DNA from: Streptacidiphilus sp041262525
GTDB taxonomy: Bacteria > Actinomycetota > Actinomycetes > Streptomycetales > Streptomycetaceae
DNA: 64,000 nucleotides
Direction: 5' to 3'
NCBI RefSeq assembly: GCF_041262525.1
Contig: NZ_JBGCCK010000015.1
Location: 117,965 to 181,964, forward strand
Part shown: positions 35,696 to 44,078 of the stretch, piece after piece
Layout: each line of letters begins with the position of its first letter
Numbering within the stretch: the first letter of the stretch is position 1
Translations under genes and position numbers: made by a program
Notes under the pieces: generated by a model
What the model was told of the DNA's origin: nothing
Database searches by the model: none
Seen by the model: the letters and a program-made list of their open reading frames with translations, nothing else

Positions 35696-35840
35696 AGTTG
35701 CACCACCAGGGGCGCGGGGAACTGCGCGAGCAACCACCGGCGTGCGGATGGCCCTGCTCGTTCGGTGCTCGACCCGCGTGGGTGGCCTTTCGCGCACGCA
35801 GTGAATCAAGCAGAGCCCCGCGCCCCTGGATAGTGCAACT
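35696..35840. repeat. Intergenic hairpin repeat, copy 6 (variant right arm)
   Basis: Outer ends AGTTGCACC and AGTGCAACT and left arm GGGGCGCGGGGAACTGCGCG are present. The right arm carries a variant module, GCGCACGCAGTGAATCAAGC, which is the complement of the module in copy 3. Unlike the other copies it lies between divergent genes, upstream of serB. Confidence 0.8.
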
Positions 35841-35884
35841 GTCCGCCTGGCGGGACGCGATGCCTGGTCGGTGGGCACACCCGG

Positions 35885-35890
35885 TAGCGT
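35885..35890 (+). promoter_or_regulatory. Probable -10 box for serB
   Basis: TAGCGT ends 10 nt before the ATG at 35901, with no Shine-Dalgarno; the transcript is probably leaderless or nearly so. Confidence 0.4.
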
Positions 35891-35900
35891 GGGGCTCACC

Positions 35901-37142
35901 ATGAACGCAAAGACTGCCGCCGGCGCCGCAGCCACCGCCGAGTCCCCGACCCTCCTCGTGAAGGTCTTCGGGAAGGACCGTCCGGGTATCACCACCGGCC
36001 TCTTCACCACCCTCGCCGCCTACGGTGTCGACGTCGTCGATTTTGAGCAGGTCGTCACCCGGGGCCGGATCGTGCTCTGCGCCCTGGTGACCGCCCCGCC
36101 CAAGGACGGCGAGCTCCGCGCAGAGGTGCACCAGTGGGCGGAGAGCCAGAAGCTGCAGGCCGAGGTCATCTCCGGTATCGGCGACAACCGCCCCCGCGGC
36201 GAGGGTCGCTCCCACGTCACCGTCCTCGGCCACCCGCTCTCCGCCGCCGCGATCGCCGCGCTCAGCGCGCGCATCACCGACGCGGGCGGCAACATCGACC
36301 GCGTCTTCCGCCTGGCCAAGTACCCGGTCACCGCCGTCGAGCTCGCCGTCTCCGGCGTGCCGACGGAGACCCTGCGCGCAGCCCTCGCACTCGAGGCCGC
36401 CTCCCAGCGCGTCGACGTCGCCGTGGTCGCCTCCGGGCTTCAGCGCAAGGCCAAGCGCCTGGTCGTCATGGACGTCGACTCGACGCTGATCCAGGACGAG
36501 GTCATCGAGCTCTTCGCCGCCCACGCCGGCTGCGAGGCCGAGGTCGCCGAGGTCACCGCCGCCGCGATGCGCGGCGAGCTGGACTTCGCCGAGTCGCTGC
36601 GCGCCCGCGTCGCGTTGCTCGCCGGGCTGGACGCGGGCGTCGTCGACAAGGTGCGCTCCGAGGTCCGGCTCACGCCCGGCGCCCGGACGCTGATCCGGAC
36701 CCTCAAGCGGCTCGGCTACCAGGTCGGCATCGTCTCCGGCGGCTTCACCCAGGTCACCGACGACCTGGTCGAGCGTCTGGGCCTGGACTTCGCCGCCGCC
36801 AACACGCTCGAGGTCGAGGACGGCCGCTTCACCGGGCGCGTCGTCGGCGACATCGTCGACCGGGCCGGCAAGGCCACCATGCTGCGCCGCTTCGCCGCCG
36901 AGGCAGGCGTACCGCTGGAGCAGACCGTGGCCATCGGCGACGGCGCGAACGACCTCGACATGCTGAACACCGCCGGCCTAGGTGTGGCCTTCAACGCCAA
37001 GCCCGTCGTCCGCGAGGCCGCGCACACCGCCGTCAACGTGCCCTTCCTGGACACCGTCCTCTACCTGCTGGGCATCTCCCGCGAAGAGGTCGAGGACGGC
37101 GACGGCGCCGTCGACCTCCCCGAGGGGCCCGGCGCGCCGTAA
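35901..37142 (+). CDS. serB: Phosphoserine phosphatase SerB
   Basis: A 413-residue SerB with two N-terminal ACT-like domains (LVKVFGKDRPGITTGLFTTL near 20 and VTVLGHPLSAAAIAALSARI near 110), then a HAD phosphatase. HAD motif I is VVMDVDSTLIQDE (Asp near 190), the SGGFTQVTDDL motif lies near 280 and GDGANDLDMLNTAGLGVAF near 348. It makes serine from O-phosphoserine; the ACT domains suggest serine feedback. The ATG at 35901 begins the actinobacterial form. Confidence 0.94.
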   Translation: MNAKTAAGAAATAESPTLLVKVFGKDRPGITTGLFTTLAAYGVDVVDFEQVVTRGRIVLCALVTAPPKDGELRAEVHQWAESQKLQAEVISGIGDNRPRGEGRSHVTVLGHPLSAAAIAALSARITDAGGNIDRVFRLAKYPVTAVELAVSGVPTETLRAALALEAASQRVDVAVVASGLQRKAKRLVVMDVDSTLIQDEVIELFAAHAGCEAEVAEVTAAAMRGELDFAESLRARVALLAGLDAGVVDKVRSEVRLTPGARTLIRTLKRLGYQVGIVSGGFTQVTDDLVERLGLDFAAANTLEVEDGRFTGRVVGDIVDRAGKATMLRRFAAEAGVPLEQTVAIGDGANDLDMLNTAGLGVAFNAKPVVREAAHTAVNVPFLDTVLYLLGISREEVEDGDGAVDLPEGPGAP

Positions 37143-37178
37143 GCCGCCTCACGCGCTGCGGCCGGTCACCATCGAGGG

Positions 37179-37871
37179 ATGCACCTGCATCCCGGAACCG
37201 GCCGCTCCGCTCTGCTCTTCATGCTGCTCGCCTTCATCGGCACCTTCGCGATCACGCGCCTGATCGTGCGCATGATCCGCTCCGGACGCGGGCCCTTCGG
37301 GAATGTCGCGGTCGGCTCGGTGCACGTGCACCACCTGGTGCCCGGGATCTTCCTGATGCTCATCGCCGGGCCGATCGAGTTCCTCGCCGTCCCGCGCGGG
37401 CACTTCCGCGACATCGTCGCCGCCGTCTTCGGCGTCGGCGCGGCGCTGACACTCGACGAGTACGCGCTCTGGCTGCACCTCTCCGACGTCTACTGGGCCG
37501 ACGAGGGCCGCAAATCCGTCGACACCGTCGTCGGTGTCGCCGCGCTCGGCGGGATCGGGCTGCTGGTCTCCAACCCCTTCTCCCGCCAGCAGGGGGAGGG
37601 GACCTGGTTCTTCTTCGCCTTCCTGCTGCTCAACTGCGCGTTGTCGGTCGTCTCCGCCCTCAAGGGCCGGATCTTCCTCGGGCTCGCGGGCGTGCTGGTC
37701 CCGTTGGTCGCGATCTGGGGTGCGGCCCGGCTCGGCTACCCGGGCTCGCCCTGGTTCCGTCGCTTCTACGCGGAGGGCAGCCCGAAGCGGGCCAGGGCGG
37801 AGCGGCGAGCGTCCAGGCGCAAGCTGACCGACCGCCTCAAATCCCTGGTCAGCGGCATCCCCCAGCGCTGA
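37179..37871 (+). CDS. Conserved integral membrane protein
   Basis: A 230-residue protein with about six hydrophobic segments (e.g. SALLFMLLAFIGTFAITRLI, GIFLMLIAGPIEFLAV, GVAALGGIGLLVSNPF) and a basic cytoplasmic C-terminus. A conserved-looking VHVHHLVPGIFL stretch near 48 and DEYALWLHLSDVYW near 90 contain His and Asp residues that could bind metal. It lies 36 bp after serB. Family function unknown. Confidence 0.78.
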   Translation: MHLHPGTGRSALLFMLLAFIGTFAITRLIVRMIRSGRGPFGNVAVGSVHVHHLVPGIFLMLIAGPIEFLAVPRGHFRDIVAAVFGVGAALTLDEYALWLHLSDVYWADEGRKSVDTVVGVAALGGIGLLVSNPFSRQQGEGTWFFFAFLLLNCALSVVSALKGRIFLGLAGVLVPLVAIWGAARLGYPGSPWFRRFYAEGSPKRARAERRASRRKLTDRLKSLVSGIPQR

Positions 37872-37889
37872 CCGAGCTTGGCCCCCGGG

Positions 37890-39560
37890 TCAGCCGAAAT
37901 CGTTCGCCAGCACGTTCTCGATGTTCCGCTCCGCCAGCGCGGTGATCGTCACGAAGGGGTTCACCCCCGTGCTGCCGGGGACGAGCGAGCCGTCGGTGAC
38001 ATAGAGCCCCGGGTACTCGGGCAGCCGTCCGTACAGGTCTGTCGCCTGGCCCAGCACGCAGCCGCCCAGCGGGTGGTAGACGAAGTCGTCGCCCCAGGTC
38101 CTGTAGACGCCGAAGAGATCGGTCCGGTAGATCGTTCCTTCCGCGGAGTTGATCCGGTCGAAGACCCGCTTCGCCGCGGCGATCGACGGCTCGGTCCAGG
38201 ACGCCTGCCAGTTCAGGTCCACCCCGCCGGTGGCGCTGTTGAAGCTGAACGCGGCCCGGTTGGGGTTCTTGGTGATGGCCAGGTAGAGGCTGATCCACAG
38301 CTCGGTCCCGGCCGGGAAGGGCGAGATCTCGGCGAAGCAGGGCCCGTTGGGGTCGTCCCAGTTGTCGATGCCCTTGACCGGCATGCACGACTGCAGCGAA
38401 CCGGTCGGCGCCCACAGGTAGTTGGCTCGGCCGACCATCACGTTGCCGTTGTTGCCCCAGCCCTGGCCGACCGCGTCGGGCAGGTTCGGCAGCCGTCCGG
38501 TGGCTCGCATCGCCACCAACAGCTTGCTGGTGCCGACGCTGCCGGCGCCGAAGAAGACCTTCTCCGCCGTGACGGTCTTCCGCGCCACGACGTTGCCGCC
38601 CGTGTCCAGCTGCGACAGCTCCACCGTGTAGCCGCTGCCGACCGCCGCCGGGTAGACCGCGGTGACCTGGTGCAGCGGACTGATCGACAGCAGCCCGGTT
38701 GCCGCGGCGGCCGCCAGGTAGGACTTGTCGAGGGACTGCTTGCCGTGGTTGTTGCCGTAGATGACCTCGCTCGCGAGCGCCGACCGTGGCGCGCTCCCGG
38801 CCAGCTCACGCTGCATGTAAGGGAAGCTGTAGACGTTGGGCACGAACACGGTGTTGAACCCGGCGTCGTGCGCCTGACTCGCCCCAACCCGCGCGTACTG
38901 GTAGCAGGACGCGGAGTTGAACCAGCTCTGATCGATGCTGTTCGCCCCGAGCCCGGCGTTCGCGCGCGGGAAGTAGACGTTGTACATCGCGTCGGAGTCG
39001 ACCTGCGGCAGGATTTCCTCGAAGTACGCCCGCTTCGGCACGACGGCCATCCCGCCGTTCACCAGCGACCCGCCGCCAACGCCCCGGCCCTGGTACACGC
39101 GGGTGTTCGCGAAGTGCTCGGAGTCCAGCACGCCGGCATAGCGCGAGATGCTCTTGTTGTAGGGGGCGCCGAGGAAGTAGCCCACCGGCTGGTCGGTCTC
39201 GGTGCGCAGCCAGAACGAGCGGCCGTCCGGCTTGAGCATGCTGCTGAACACCTTCCCGTCACCGCCGGGCGTGGTCCAGCTCTGCCCCATCTCGACCATG
39301 GCCACCGGCACCCCGGCCTGCGTCAGCCGCAGTGCGGTCACCGCTCCGCCGTAGCCGCTGCCGATCACCAGCACCGGCACCCGGTCCCCGCTCCCGATCG
39401 CCCGCGCGGGCGTCGCCACCGCTGCCGTGATCAGCGAGGGCGCGGCCAGCACCCCCGCGCCCGCCGCCGTCCGCGACAGGAACTGACGCCGCGACAATCC
39501 TCTCCCGGCTGCGTTCGCAGACCCGATTTCAGACCCGATTGCAGACCTGGTTGCAGACAT
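37890..39560 (-). CDS. choA-like: Secreted cholesterol oxidase (GMC family, Tat-exported)
   Basis: A 556-residue FAD enzyme very close to Streptomyces ChoA. A Tat signal SRRQFLSRTAAGAGVLAAP begins near residue 24. The FAD fold VLVIGSGYGGAVTALRLTQAG is near 65, followed by VYQGRGVGGGSLVNGG near 150. Active-site regions known from ChoA are present: FAEISPFPAG (Glu near 405), VYHPLGGC (His near 496) and STGVNPFVTITALAERN (Asn near 531). It oxidises and isomerises cholesterol to cholest-4-en-3-one outside the cell. The ATG at 39560 is chosen; an in-frame GTG lies 12 bp upstream. No P450 partner gene (choP) is adjacent and no KstR-like palindrome is evident upstream. Confidence 0.93.
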   Translation of the reverse strand: MSATRSAIGSEIGSANAAGRGLSRRQFLSRTAAGAGVLAAPSLITAAVATPARAIGSGDRVPVLVIGSGYGGAVTALRLTQAGVPVAMVEMGQSWTTPGGDGKVFSSMLKPDGRSFWLRTETDQPVGYFLGAPYNKSISRYAGVLDSEHFANTRVYQGRGVGGGSLVNGGMAVVPKRAYFEEILPQVDSDAMYNVYFPRANAGLGANSIDQSWFNSASCYQYARVGASQAHDAGFNTVFVPNVYSFPYMQRELAGSAPRSALASEVIYGNNHGKQSLDKSYLAAAAATGLLSISPLHQVTAVYPAAVGSGYTVELSQLDTGGNVVARKTVTAEKVFFGAGSVGTSKLLVAMRATGRLPNLPDAVGQGWGNNGNVMVGRANYLWAPTGSLQSCMPVKGIDNWDDPNGPCFAEISPFPAGTELWISLYLAITKNPNRAAFSFNSATGGVDLNWQASWTEPSIAAAKRVFDRINSAEGTIYRTDLFGVYRTWGDDFVYHPLGGCVLGQATDLYGRLPEYPGLYVTDGSLVPGSTGVNPFVTITALAERNIENVLANDFG

Positions 39561-39727
39561 GGCGGAACCCACCGTTCATTGCTGAACCTGGCTGACTCGT
39601 GGCGCGAAGGCGCCGCCCGAAGCAGCCCGATCCCGGTGCGGCGACGAGGAATTTCGCCCGCGCGAGCAGAGAAGTCAAGGGAGATCACAGAGCATGCCTG
39701 CCGCGTCCCCCGACTCTGCTCCCGCCC

Positions 39728-40585
39728 TCAATGTCCCTGCGGCAAGCCGATGGGGTTGATCTCGGGCGGGATCCCGGCCTTCCGCAGCCGCCGCGCGGGC
39801 TCCGCCAGCGCACCGAGCAGCGCCTCCAGCTGACCCTCCGCGAGCGGCCGCAGCAGCCGTGCCGCCAGCCGGTCCGTCGCCTCCTCGATCCGCTCCCGCT
39901 CCTCGCGCCCCCGATCGGTGACCGCGCCCCGGGTGTCGAGCAGTCCGCGCGAGCGCAGACGCTCACCAGCGTCCGCCCACTCCTCCTCGGTCCAGCCCCG
40001 GTCCATCCGCATGCCTTCCCCCGGCACGCGTCCCGTCGCCGCGGCCAGCACCAGCGCCTCGGGCGCGTCCAACTCGTGGTCCGCCAGCACGGCGACGTGC
40101 GCGTCACCACGGAACTCACGCAGGCACGTGACGAGTTGCCACAGCTCCTCGACCGGATCGGCGCGCCGCCCGCACAACTCCCGGTTCGCGGCGAACAACG
40201 GCCGCGCGAGCGCCGGCGCGTCCGCCACGACGGCCCCGAGCGGCCCGGCCACCGCCGCCGCGACCTCGTCGGCGTCGGGTAGCACACGCCGCAACGCGTC
40301 GGCCGTATACCGGGCCCGCCAGTCGAGGGCTTCCCCGGGCGAGACGATCTCCCAGGCGGCGGGCAGCGCCCGCGCCAGCATCCCCGGCGCGAACACCCCC
40401 AACACGGCCTCGGCGACCGCAGGGCCCACGGGCCCCAACGGCGCCAGCCGCGTGGGGAAGTAGCCCATCCAGAAGCCCCTGAGGCCCATGGCCTTGCCGA
40501 GTTTGCGGCACTCGTCGTCGAAGTAGACGACGGCGTGCAGGGGTTCGGTCCGCAGCCAGAGCGTCCGTGCGGCGGTTGTCGTCAT
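39728..40585 (-). CDS. SCO6745-family protein
   Basis: A 285-residue protein beginning MTTTAARTLWLRTEPLHAVV, with YFDDECRKLGKAMGLRGFWMG near 25 and YFPTRLAPLGPVG near 46, which matches the streptomycete SCO6745 family. The C-terminal half (WTEEEWADAGERLRSRGLLD near 200, TDRGREERERIEEATD) looks like a MarR-type winged helix. The biochemical role is unknown. The ATG at 40585 starts the conserved region; codons further upstream belong to an unrelated gene remnant. Confidence 0.85.
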   Translation of the reverse strand: MTTTAARTLWLRTEPLHAVVYFDDECRKLGKAMGLRGFWMGYFPTRLAPLGPVGPAVAEAVLGVFAPGMLARALPAAWEIVSPGEALDWRARYTADALRRVLPDADEVAAAVAGPLGAVVADAPALARPLFAANRELCGRRADPVEELWQLVTCLREFRGDAHVAVLADHELDAPEALVLAAATGRVPGEGMRMDRGWTEEEWADAGERLRSRGLLDTRGAVTDRGREERERIEEATDRLAARLLRPLAEGQLEALLGALAEPARRLRKAGIPPEINPIGLPQGH

Positions 40586-40599
40586 GATCCCGAAGCTAT

Positions 40600-40850
40600 C
40601 AGTCGCCGCCGGAAATGCGCGGGCAACGGTGCCCCCGGGATCGGTGCGCGCCGCCAGGTAGGCGGCGTTGATGCGGTAGGCGCCCTGCGGCAGTCCGCTC
40701 ACCAGGGTGTCGGTGGCGGCGCTGGCCCGGTCCCGGTACCAGATGCTGCCCGACCTGCTGGAGCCGTAGGAGCCCTTGAGCGTCTCTTGCACGCTCACGA
40801 GGCTGTTGATCTGCTTGGCGGCGGTGGCGGGGGCGAAGCGGTAAGCAGCG
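40600..40850 (-). pseudogene. Remnant of an unidentified gene
   Basis: In the minus frame, about 80 codons with near-total G/C at third positions encode AKQINSLVSVQETLKGSYGS, then GSIWYRDRASAATDTLVSGL and PQGAYRINAAYLAARTDPGG. There is no start, and it merges without a stop into poorer codons before the SCO6745-family ATG. The 5' side is cut by the MFS gene, whose last ~15 residues are read from this remnant in another frame. The parent family is not recognised. Confidence 0.55.
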
Positions 40851-42123
40851 GGGCTTCGTGTGACCGGCCATGTGTAGCGCAGGCGGCCGTGTCTCGGCTC
40901 GTGAGACGGGTGCGCTCCGCCCACGCGGCCACCGGCGGGCCTGCGGCCCCCAGGGCCGCGAAGAACGCGCCGAGCAGTAGCCAGCCTGCCTGTCCGAGGC
41001 CGAGGACCGCTGCCGTGAGAATCACCGGGGCCAATGCCTGTCCGGCGTCGAAGCCGATGCCGAAGAGGCCCTGGTATTGCCCCTGGGCGTGGTCGGGGGC
41101 GAGACCGAAGCCGAGCGCGAAGCCGGCCGAAGACTCCCATACCTCTCCGAGACTGTGCACGCAGACGGCGACGACGGCGAGCCCCGGCGCGATCCAGGCC
41201 GGAACGTCCGCGGTCAGAGCCATCAAGGGGCAACTGACGAAGAAGAGCAGTCCGGCGAGGCGGAACGCCCGGCCGCCCTGGCGCGGCGTCTCCACCCGGG
41301 AGCCGATCCTGCTTTGGAGCAGTACGCATACCCCGCTGTTGACCGCGTAGACCGCCGCCACGGTCCAGCGGGGCGCGTCGGTGTGAGCGGAGAGCCAGAT
41401 CGGCAGCAGCAGGGAGACGGCCTGGTATTGCAGGCCCATACCGCCGTAGAGCGCGACGAAGGACACGAACGGCCGGTCGGCCAGGACGGCCCAGCCATGG
41501 TGCTCCTTGGGCCGGGGCAGGGGCTGGTAGCGCGGGACGCCGATCAGGACGATCAGGCCTGCGCAGGCGAAGCTGGCGGCGTTGGCGAGGATGAGCGCGG
41601 TGTATGCCGGGCGGGTGTTGACCGAAACGGCGAAGGCGGCGCCGAGGGTGCCCAGGACCACGCCGAGGTTGACGAACGTGCGGAGTCTCGCCCTGAATGC
41701 GGCCGGGCGTTCGCCGCCGACACGGGCGATGAGCGCACCGCCTGCTGCGCCGCTCGCCGTTGCTGCCAACCGGTCCAGGGTGGCGATGAGCGTGAACGTG
41801 AACCCGCTGTGGATGAAGACGAAAGCGGTCATCGTCACGGCCTGCATGACGAGGGTCGTCACCCAGACTGTGCGCGGCCCGTATCGGTCAGCCAGATTCC
41901 CGGCCGGGAGCCCGGCCAGCAGTCCGGCGAGCCCGGCGATCGTGAGGCCGACACCGACCTGTGCGGCGGGCAGGTGCACAACGAGCGTGAAGTAGAGCAC
42001 CGCAGCGCTGTTGAACAGCCCGTTGCCCACCCGGCTGACGAAGCTCGAGATGATCAGAGCACGCTGCGGACCGCTTGGCGCCGGCAAGCTGGATATCCGT
42101 TGCTTGGCGCCCTTCCCGATCAT
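40795..42123 (-). CDS. MFS transporter
   Basis: A 442-residue major-facilitator protein with about 12 hydrophobic segments. The family loop motif is NLADRYGPRTVWVTTLV near 77-93. Its last residues (LLTASPPPPPPSRSTAS) are unlike a transporter C-terminus and are read out of frame through the neighbouring gene remnant, so the natural stop was probably lost. It is 41 bp after the ArsR-like regulator and in the same direction, which suggests that regulator controls it. Substrate unknown, probably a drug or metabolite efflux. Confidence 0.86.
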   Translation of the reverse strand: MIGKGAKQRISSLPAPSGPQRALIISSFVSRVGNGLFNSAAVLYFTLVVHLPAAQVGVGLTIAGLAGLLAGLPAGNLADRYGPRTVWVTTLVMQAVTMTAFVFIHSGFTFTLIATLDRLAATASGAAGGALIARVGGERPAAFRARLRTFVNLGVVLGTLGAAFAVSVNTRPAYTALILANAASFACAGLIVLIGVPRYQPLPRPKEHHGWAVLADRPFVSFVALYGGMGLQYQAVSLLLPIWLSAHTDAPRWTVAAVYAVNSGVCVLLQSRIGSRVETPRQGGRAFRLAGLLFFVSCPLMALTADVPAWIAPGLAVVAVCVHSLGEVWESSAGFALGFGLAPDHAQGQYQGLFGIGFDAGQALAPVILTAAVLGLGQAGWLLLGAFFAALGAAGPPVAAWAERTRLTSRDTAACATHGRSHEAPLLTASPPPPPPSRSTAS

Positions 42124-42164
42124 GCGAGCAGGCTAGCAGCGCCCCTTGGCGCTTCGAGCGAAGC

Positions 42165-42740
42165 TCAACAGCTTCCCTGGGTCGGCGGCAGAGTCGGATA
42201 GTCAGGGATGGGATACACGCCGACGGTGAACCCGTAGACCGTCTCACCGGAACGCGGCAGCGTGTCGAACTCGTGGATCACCTGCTCCACACGCTCCCAG
42301 AACTCGGCCGCCTGCCCCTCGGAGATCCGGGCCCGCCGGATGAATTGGCGGACCTGCCCGAGCTCGTACGCCGCGGCTGATTCCTTCGCGGCCACCTCGA
42401 AGTCGTTGAAGTCCGGTGGCAGAGTGCCGCCGACTGCTTGCCGGCCCAGCCCGACGAAGAACATCCGCGCGGTGCGGCCGTAGTAGCGCTCCTCGATCGC
42501 CCGGACCCGGCGTGTCCGCACCACGCGCAGCAGACCGGCTTTGGCCAGGACCCCTACGTGATGCGCGACGGTGCTCTTCGGTCGCTTGACTGCGGCGGCG
42601 AGCTCAGTGACCGTCGCGGCACGCTCCTGCAGGAGGCCGAGGACGGTGGTGCGCAGGGGGTCGCTGATGGCTCGCACCTGCTCGGCGGTGGTGAGCTCGA
42701 TCGTCTCGTCGAGGTCGTAGTCCGGAGTATTGCTCGACAT
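42165..42740 (-). CDS. ArsR-family helix-turn-helix regulator
   Basis: A 191-residue regulator. The winged helix is at residues 17-90: EQVRAISDPLRTTVLGLLQE, then TVTELAAAVKRPKSTVAHHV (recognition helix) and the wing LLRVVRTRRVRAIEERYYGR. A C-terminal ligand-binding-like region of about 100 residues follows. No metal-binding cysteine cluster is seen. It is the first gene of the pair with the MFS transporter and is divergent from the dienelactone-hydrolase-like gene (72 bp between starts). Confidence 0.87.
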   Translation of the reverse strand: MSSNTPDYDLDETIELTTAEQVRAISDPLRTTVLGLLQERAATVTELAAAVKRPKSTVAHHVGVLAKAGLLRVVRTRRVRAIEERYYGRTARMFFVGLGRQAVGGTLPPDFNDFEVAAKESAAAYELGQVRQFIRRARISEGQAAEFWERVEQVIHEFDTLPRSGETVYGFTVGVYPIPDYPTLPPTQGSC

Positions 42741-42812
42741 GATCGCATTAGACTAGCATCGCCGATTGTTCGAGAAACTTGGATCATTCAGCGAGTCGAA
42801 AGCAGGCAGGCC

Positions 42813-43388
42813 ATGGCCGAGGTTGTGCTGTTCCACCACGCTCAGGGACTGACTCCCGGAGTTGAGGCCTTCGCGGAGGAGCTCCGCCAGGCAGGCCACA
42901 CCGTCCACGTACCGGACATGTACGAGGGGCACACCTTCGAGACCCTGGAGGAGGGCATCGGCTACGCGAGCCGGACGGGGTTCGGCACCATCATGGAGCG
43001 TGGGGTCGCCGCCGCCGCGCCGCTCGGTGGCGAGGTGGTCTATGCGGGCTTCTCCCTCGGCGTCATGCCGGCCCAGCGCCTGGCCCAGACCCGCGCAGGC
43101 GCGAAGGGCGCCCTGCTGATCTACTCCTGCCTCCCCGTGTCCGAGTTCGGCGCGACCTGGCCTGCCGACGTCCCGGTCCAGGTGCACGGAATGGACGCTG
43201 ACCCGTTCTTCGCCGACGAGGGCGACCTCGACGCCGCGAAGGAGCTGGCCGCCGCCACGGAGCGCGCCGAGCTGTTCCTCTACCCCGGCAAGCAGCACCT
43301 GTTCGCGGACTCCTCGCTGCCCTCGTACGACCAGGCCGCAGCTGAACTGCTCACCCGGCGCGTCCTCGACTTCCTGTCGGCGCTGTAG
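42813..43388 (+). CDS. Dienelactone-hydrolase-family protein
   Basis: A 191-residue alpha/beta hydrolase. The nucleophile elbow reads AGFSLGVMPAQ (near 77), with Ser in the place where classical dienelactone hydrolases have Cys. The acid is in HGMDADPFFADEGD (near 130) and the His in GKQHLFADSSLPSY (near 160). The overall layout follows the DLH family; the substrate is unknown. It is divergent from the ArsR regulator and may share its operator region. Confidence 0.86.
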   Translation: MAEVVLFHHAQGLTPGVEAFAEELRQAGHTVHVPDMYEGHTFETLEEGIGYASRTGFGTIMERGVAAAAPLGGEVVYAGFSLGVMPAQRLAQTRAGAKGALLIYSCLPVSEFGATWPADVPVQVHGMDADPFFADEGDLDAAKELAAATERAELFLYPGKQHLFADSSLPSYDQAAAELLTRRVLDFLSAL

Positions 43389-43512
43389 GTCCCGACCTCG
43401 CTGCCGCGGGCGATCTCCTCCGCGGTCGGCTGGCTTGCCCAGGTCCGCCCGTACGACGAGAACCCCAAGCCCGGCACCGAACCTGATCGTTTTGGCAGGG
43501 TCGCCATGTGAC

Positions 43513-43547
43513 GAAGCCCCGCGACCGGCGAACCGGGCGGGGGCTTC
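43513..43547 (+). terminator. Stem-loop terminator
   Basis: GAAGCCCCGCGACCGG and CCGGGCGGGGGCTTC pair around CGAA, 125 bp after the dienelactone-hydrolase-like gene. No T-tract follows, as is usual in this GC range. Confidence 0.6.
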
Positions 43548-43658
43548 GCACTGGACGGGCGGAACGCAGGGAGTGATCGGATCTTTAGGGGGAGGCCTCG
43601 CTCCGCCGCCTCGCTGTTCTGCGCGAGCGAGCCGCTCGCGTCGATCTGCGCGGGCGCG

Positions 43659-43664
43659 TAGGGT
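43659..43664 (+). promoter_or_regulatory. Probable -10 box of a leaderless promoter
   Basis: TAGGGT ends 6 nt before the GTG at 43671. Confidence 0.35.
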
Positions 43665-43670
43665 CCAGGG

Positions 43671-44078
43671 GTGGACACGAAGACTCCGATCCCGCGCGTC
43701 CTCGTGATAGGGCTCGACCCGAGCAGGGTTCCGGGGCCCTGGGACCCCGATTCGGTGGTCGACGCGATCGCGAGGGGCATCGCCCGCTTCGCGGAGCACG
43801 GCGTCGGGGTTGAGACCTGTCTGTTCGGTCTCGACGGCAGCGACGACGTGGAGGCGGTCGTCAGCGCTGCCTTGACCTCCCGGCCTTGGGAGTGCGTGGT
43901 GGTGGGTGGTGGCGTGCGGAAGCCCGACGATCAGCTCGAACTGTTCGAGCAGGTGGTCAATCTGATTCGACGGCACGCTCCTGATGCGGCGCTCGCATTC
44001 AATCGCATGCCACTGGACACCTTTGATGCGGCCGCCCGCTGGATCGATGTTCCGGGAGAACCGTCCGGCGTCGGCTAA
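43671..44078 (+). CDS. Conserved hypothetical protein
   Basis: A 135-residue protein with a Rossmann-like rhythm: VLVIGLDPSRVPGPW at the start, then VVDAIARGIARFAEHGVGVE, ECVVVGGGVRKPDDQLELFE and VNLIRRHAPDAALAFNRMP. It could be a small receiver-like or nucleotide-binding fold, but no catalytic motif is evident. Its GTG fits a leaderless transcript. No neighbour suggests a pathway. Confidence 0.7.
   Translation: MDTKTPIPRVLVIGLDPSRVPGPWDPDSVVDAIARGIARFAEHGVGVETCLFGLDGSDDVEAVVSAALTSRPWECVVVGGGVRKPDDQLELFEQVVNLIRRHAPDAALAFNRMPLDTFDAAARWIDVPGEPSGVG

Noticed and set aside
39540..39600. GGAACCCACCGTTC as a KstR-like site before the cholesterol oxidase
   Set aside because: AAC and GTT are 5-6 bp apart instead of 2, so it does not fit the motif.
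43400..43510. Coding-like stretch after the dienelactone-hydrolase-like gene (SAVGWLAQVRPYDENPKPGT)
   Set aside because: No start codon, short, and ends before a terminator; at most a relic.
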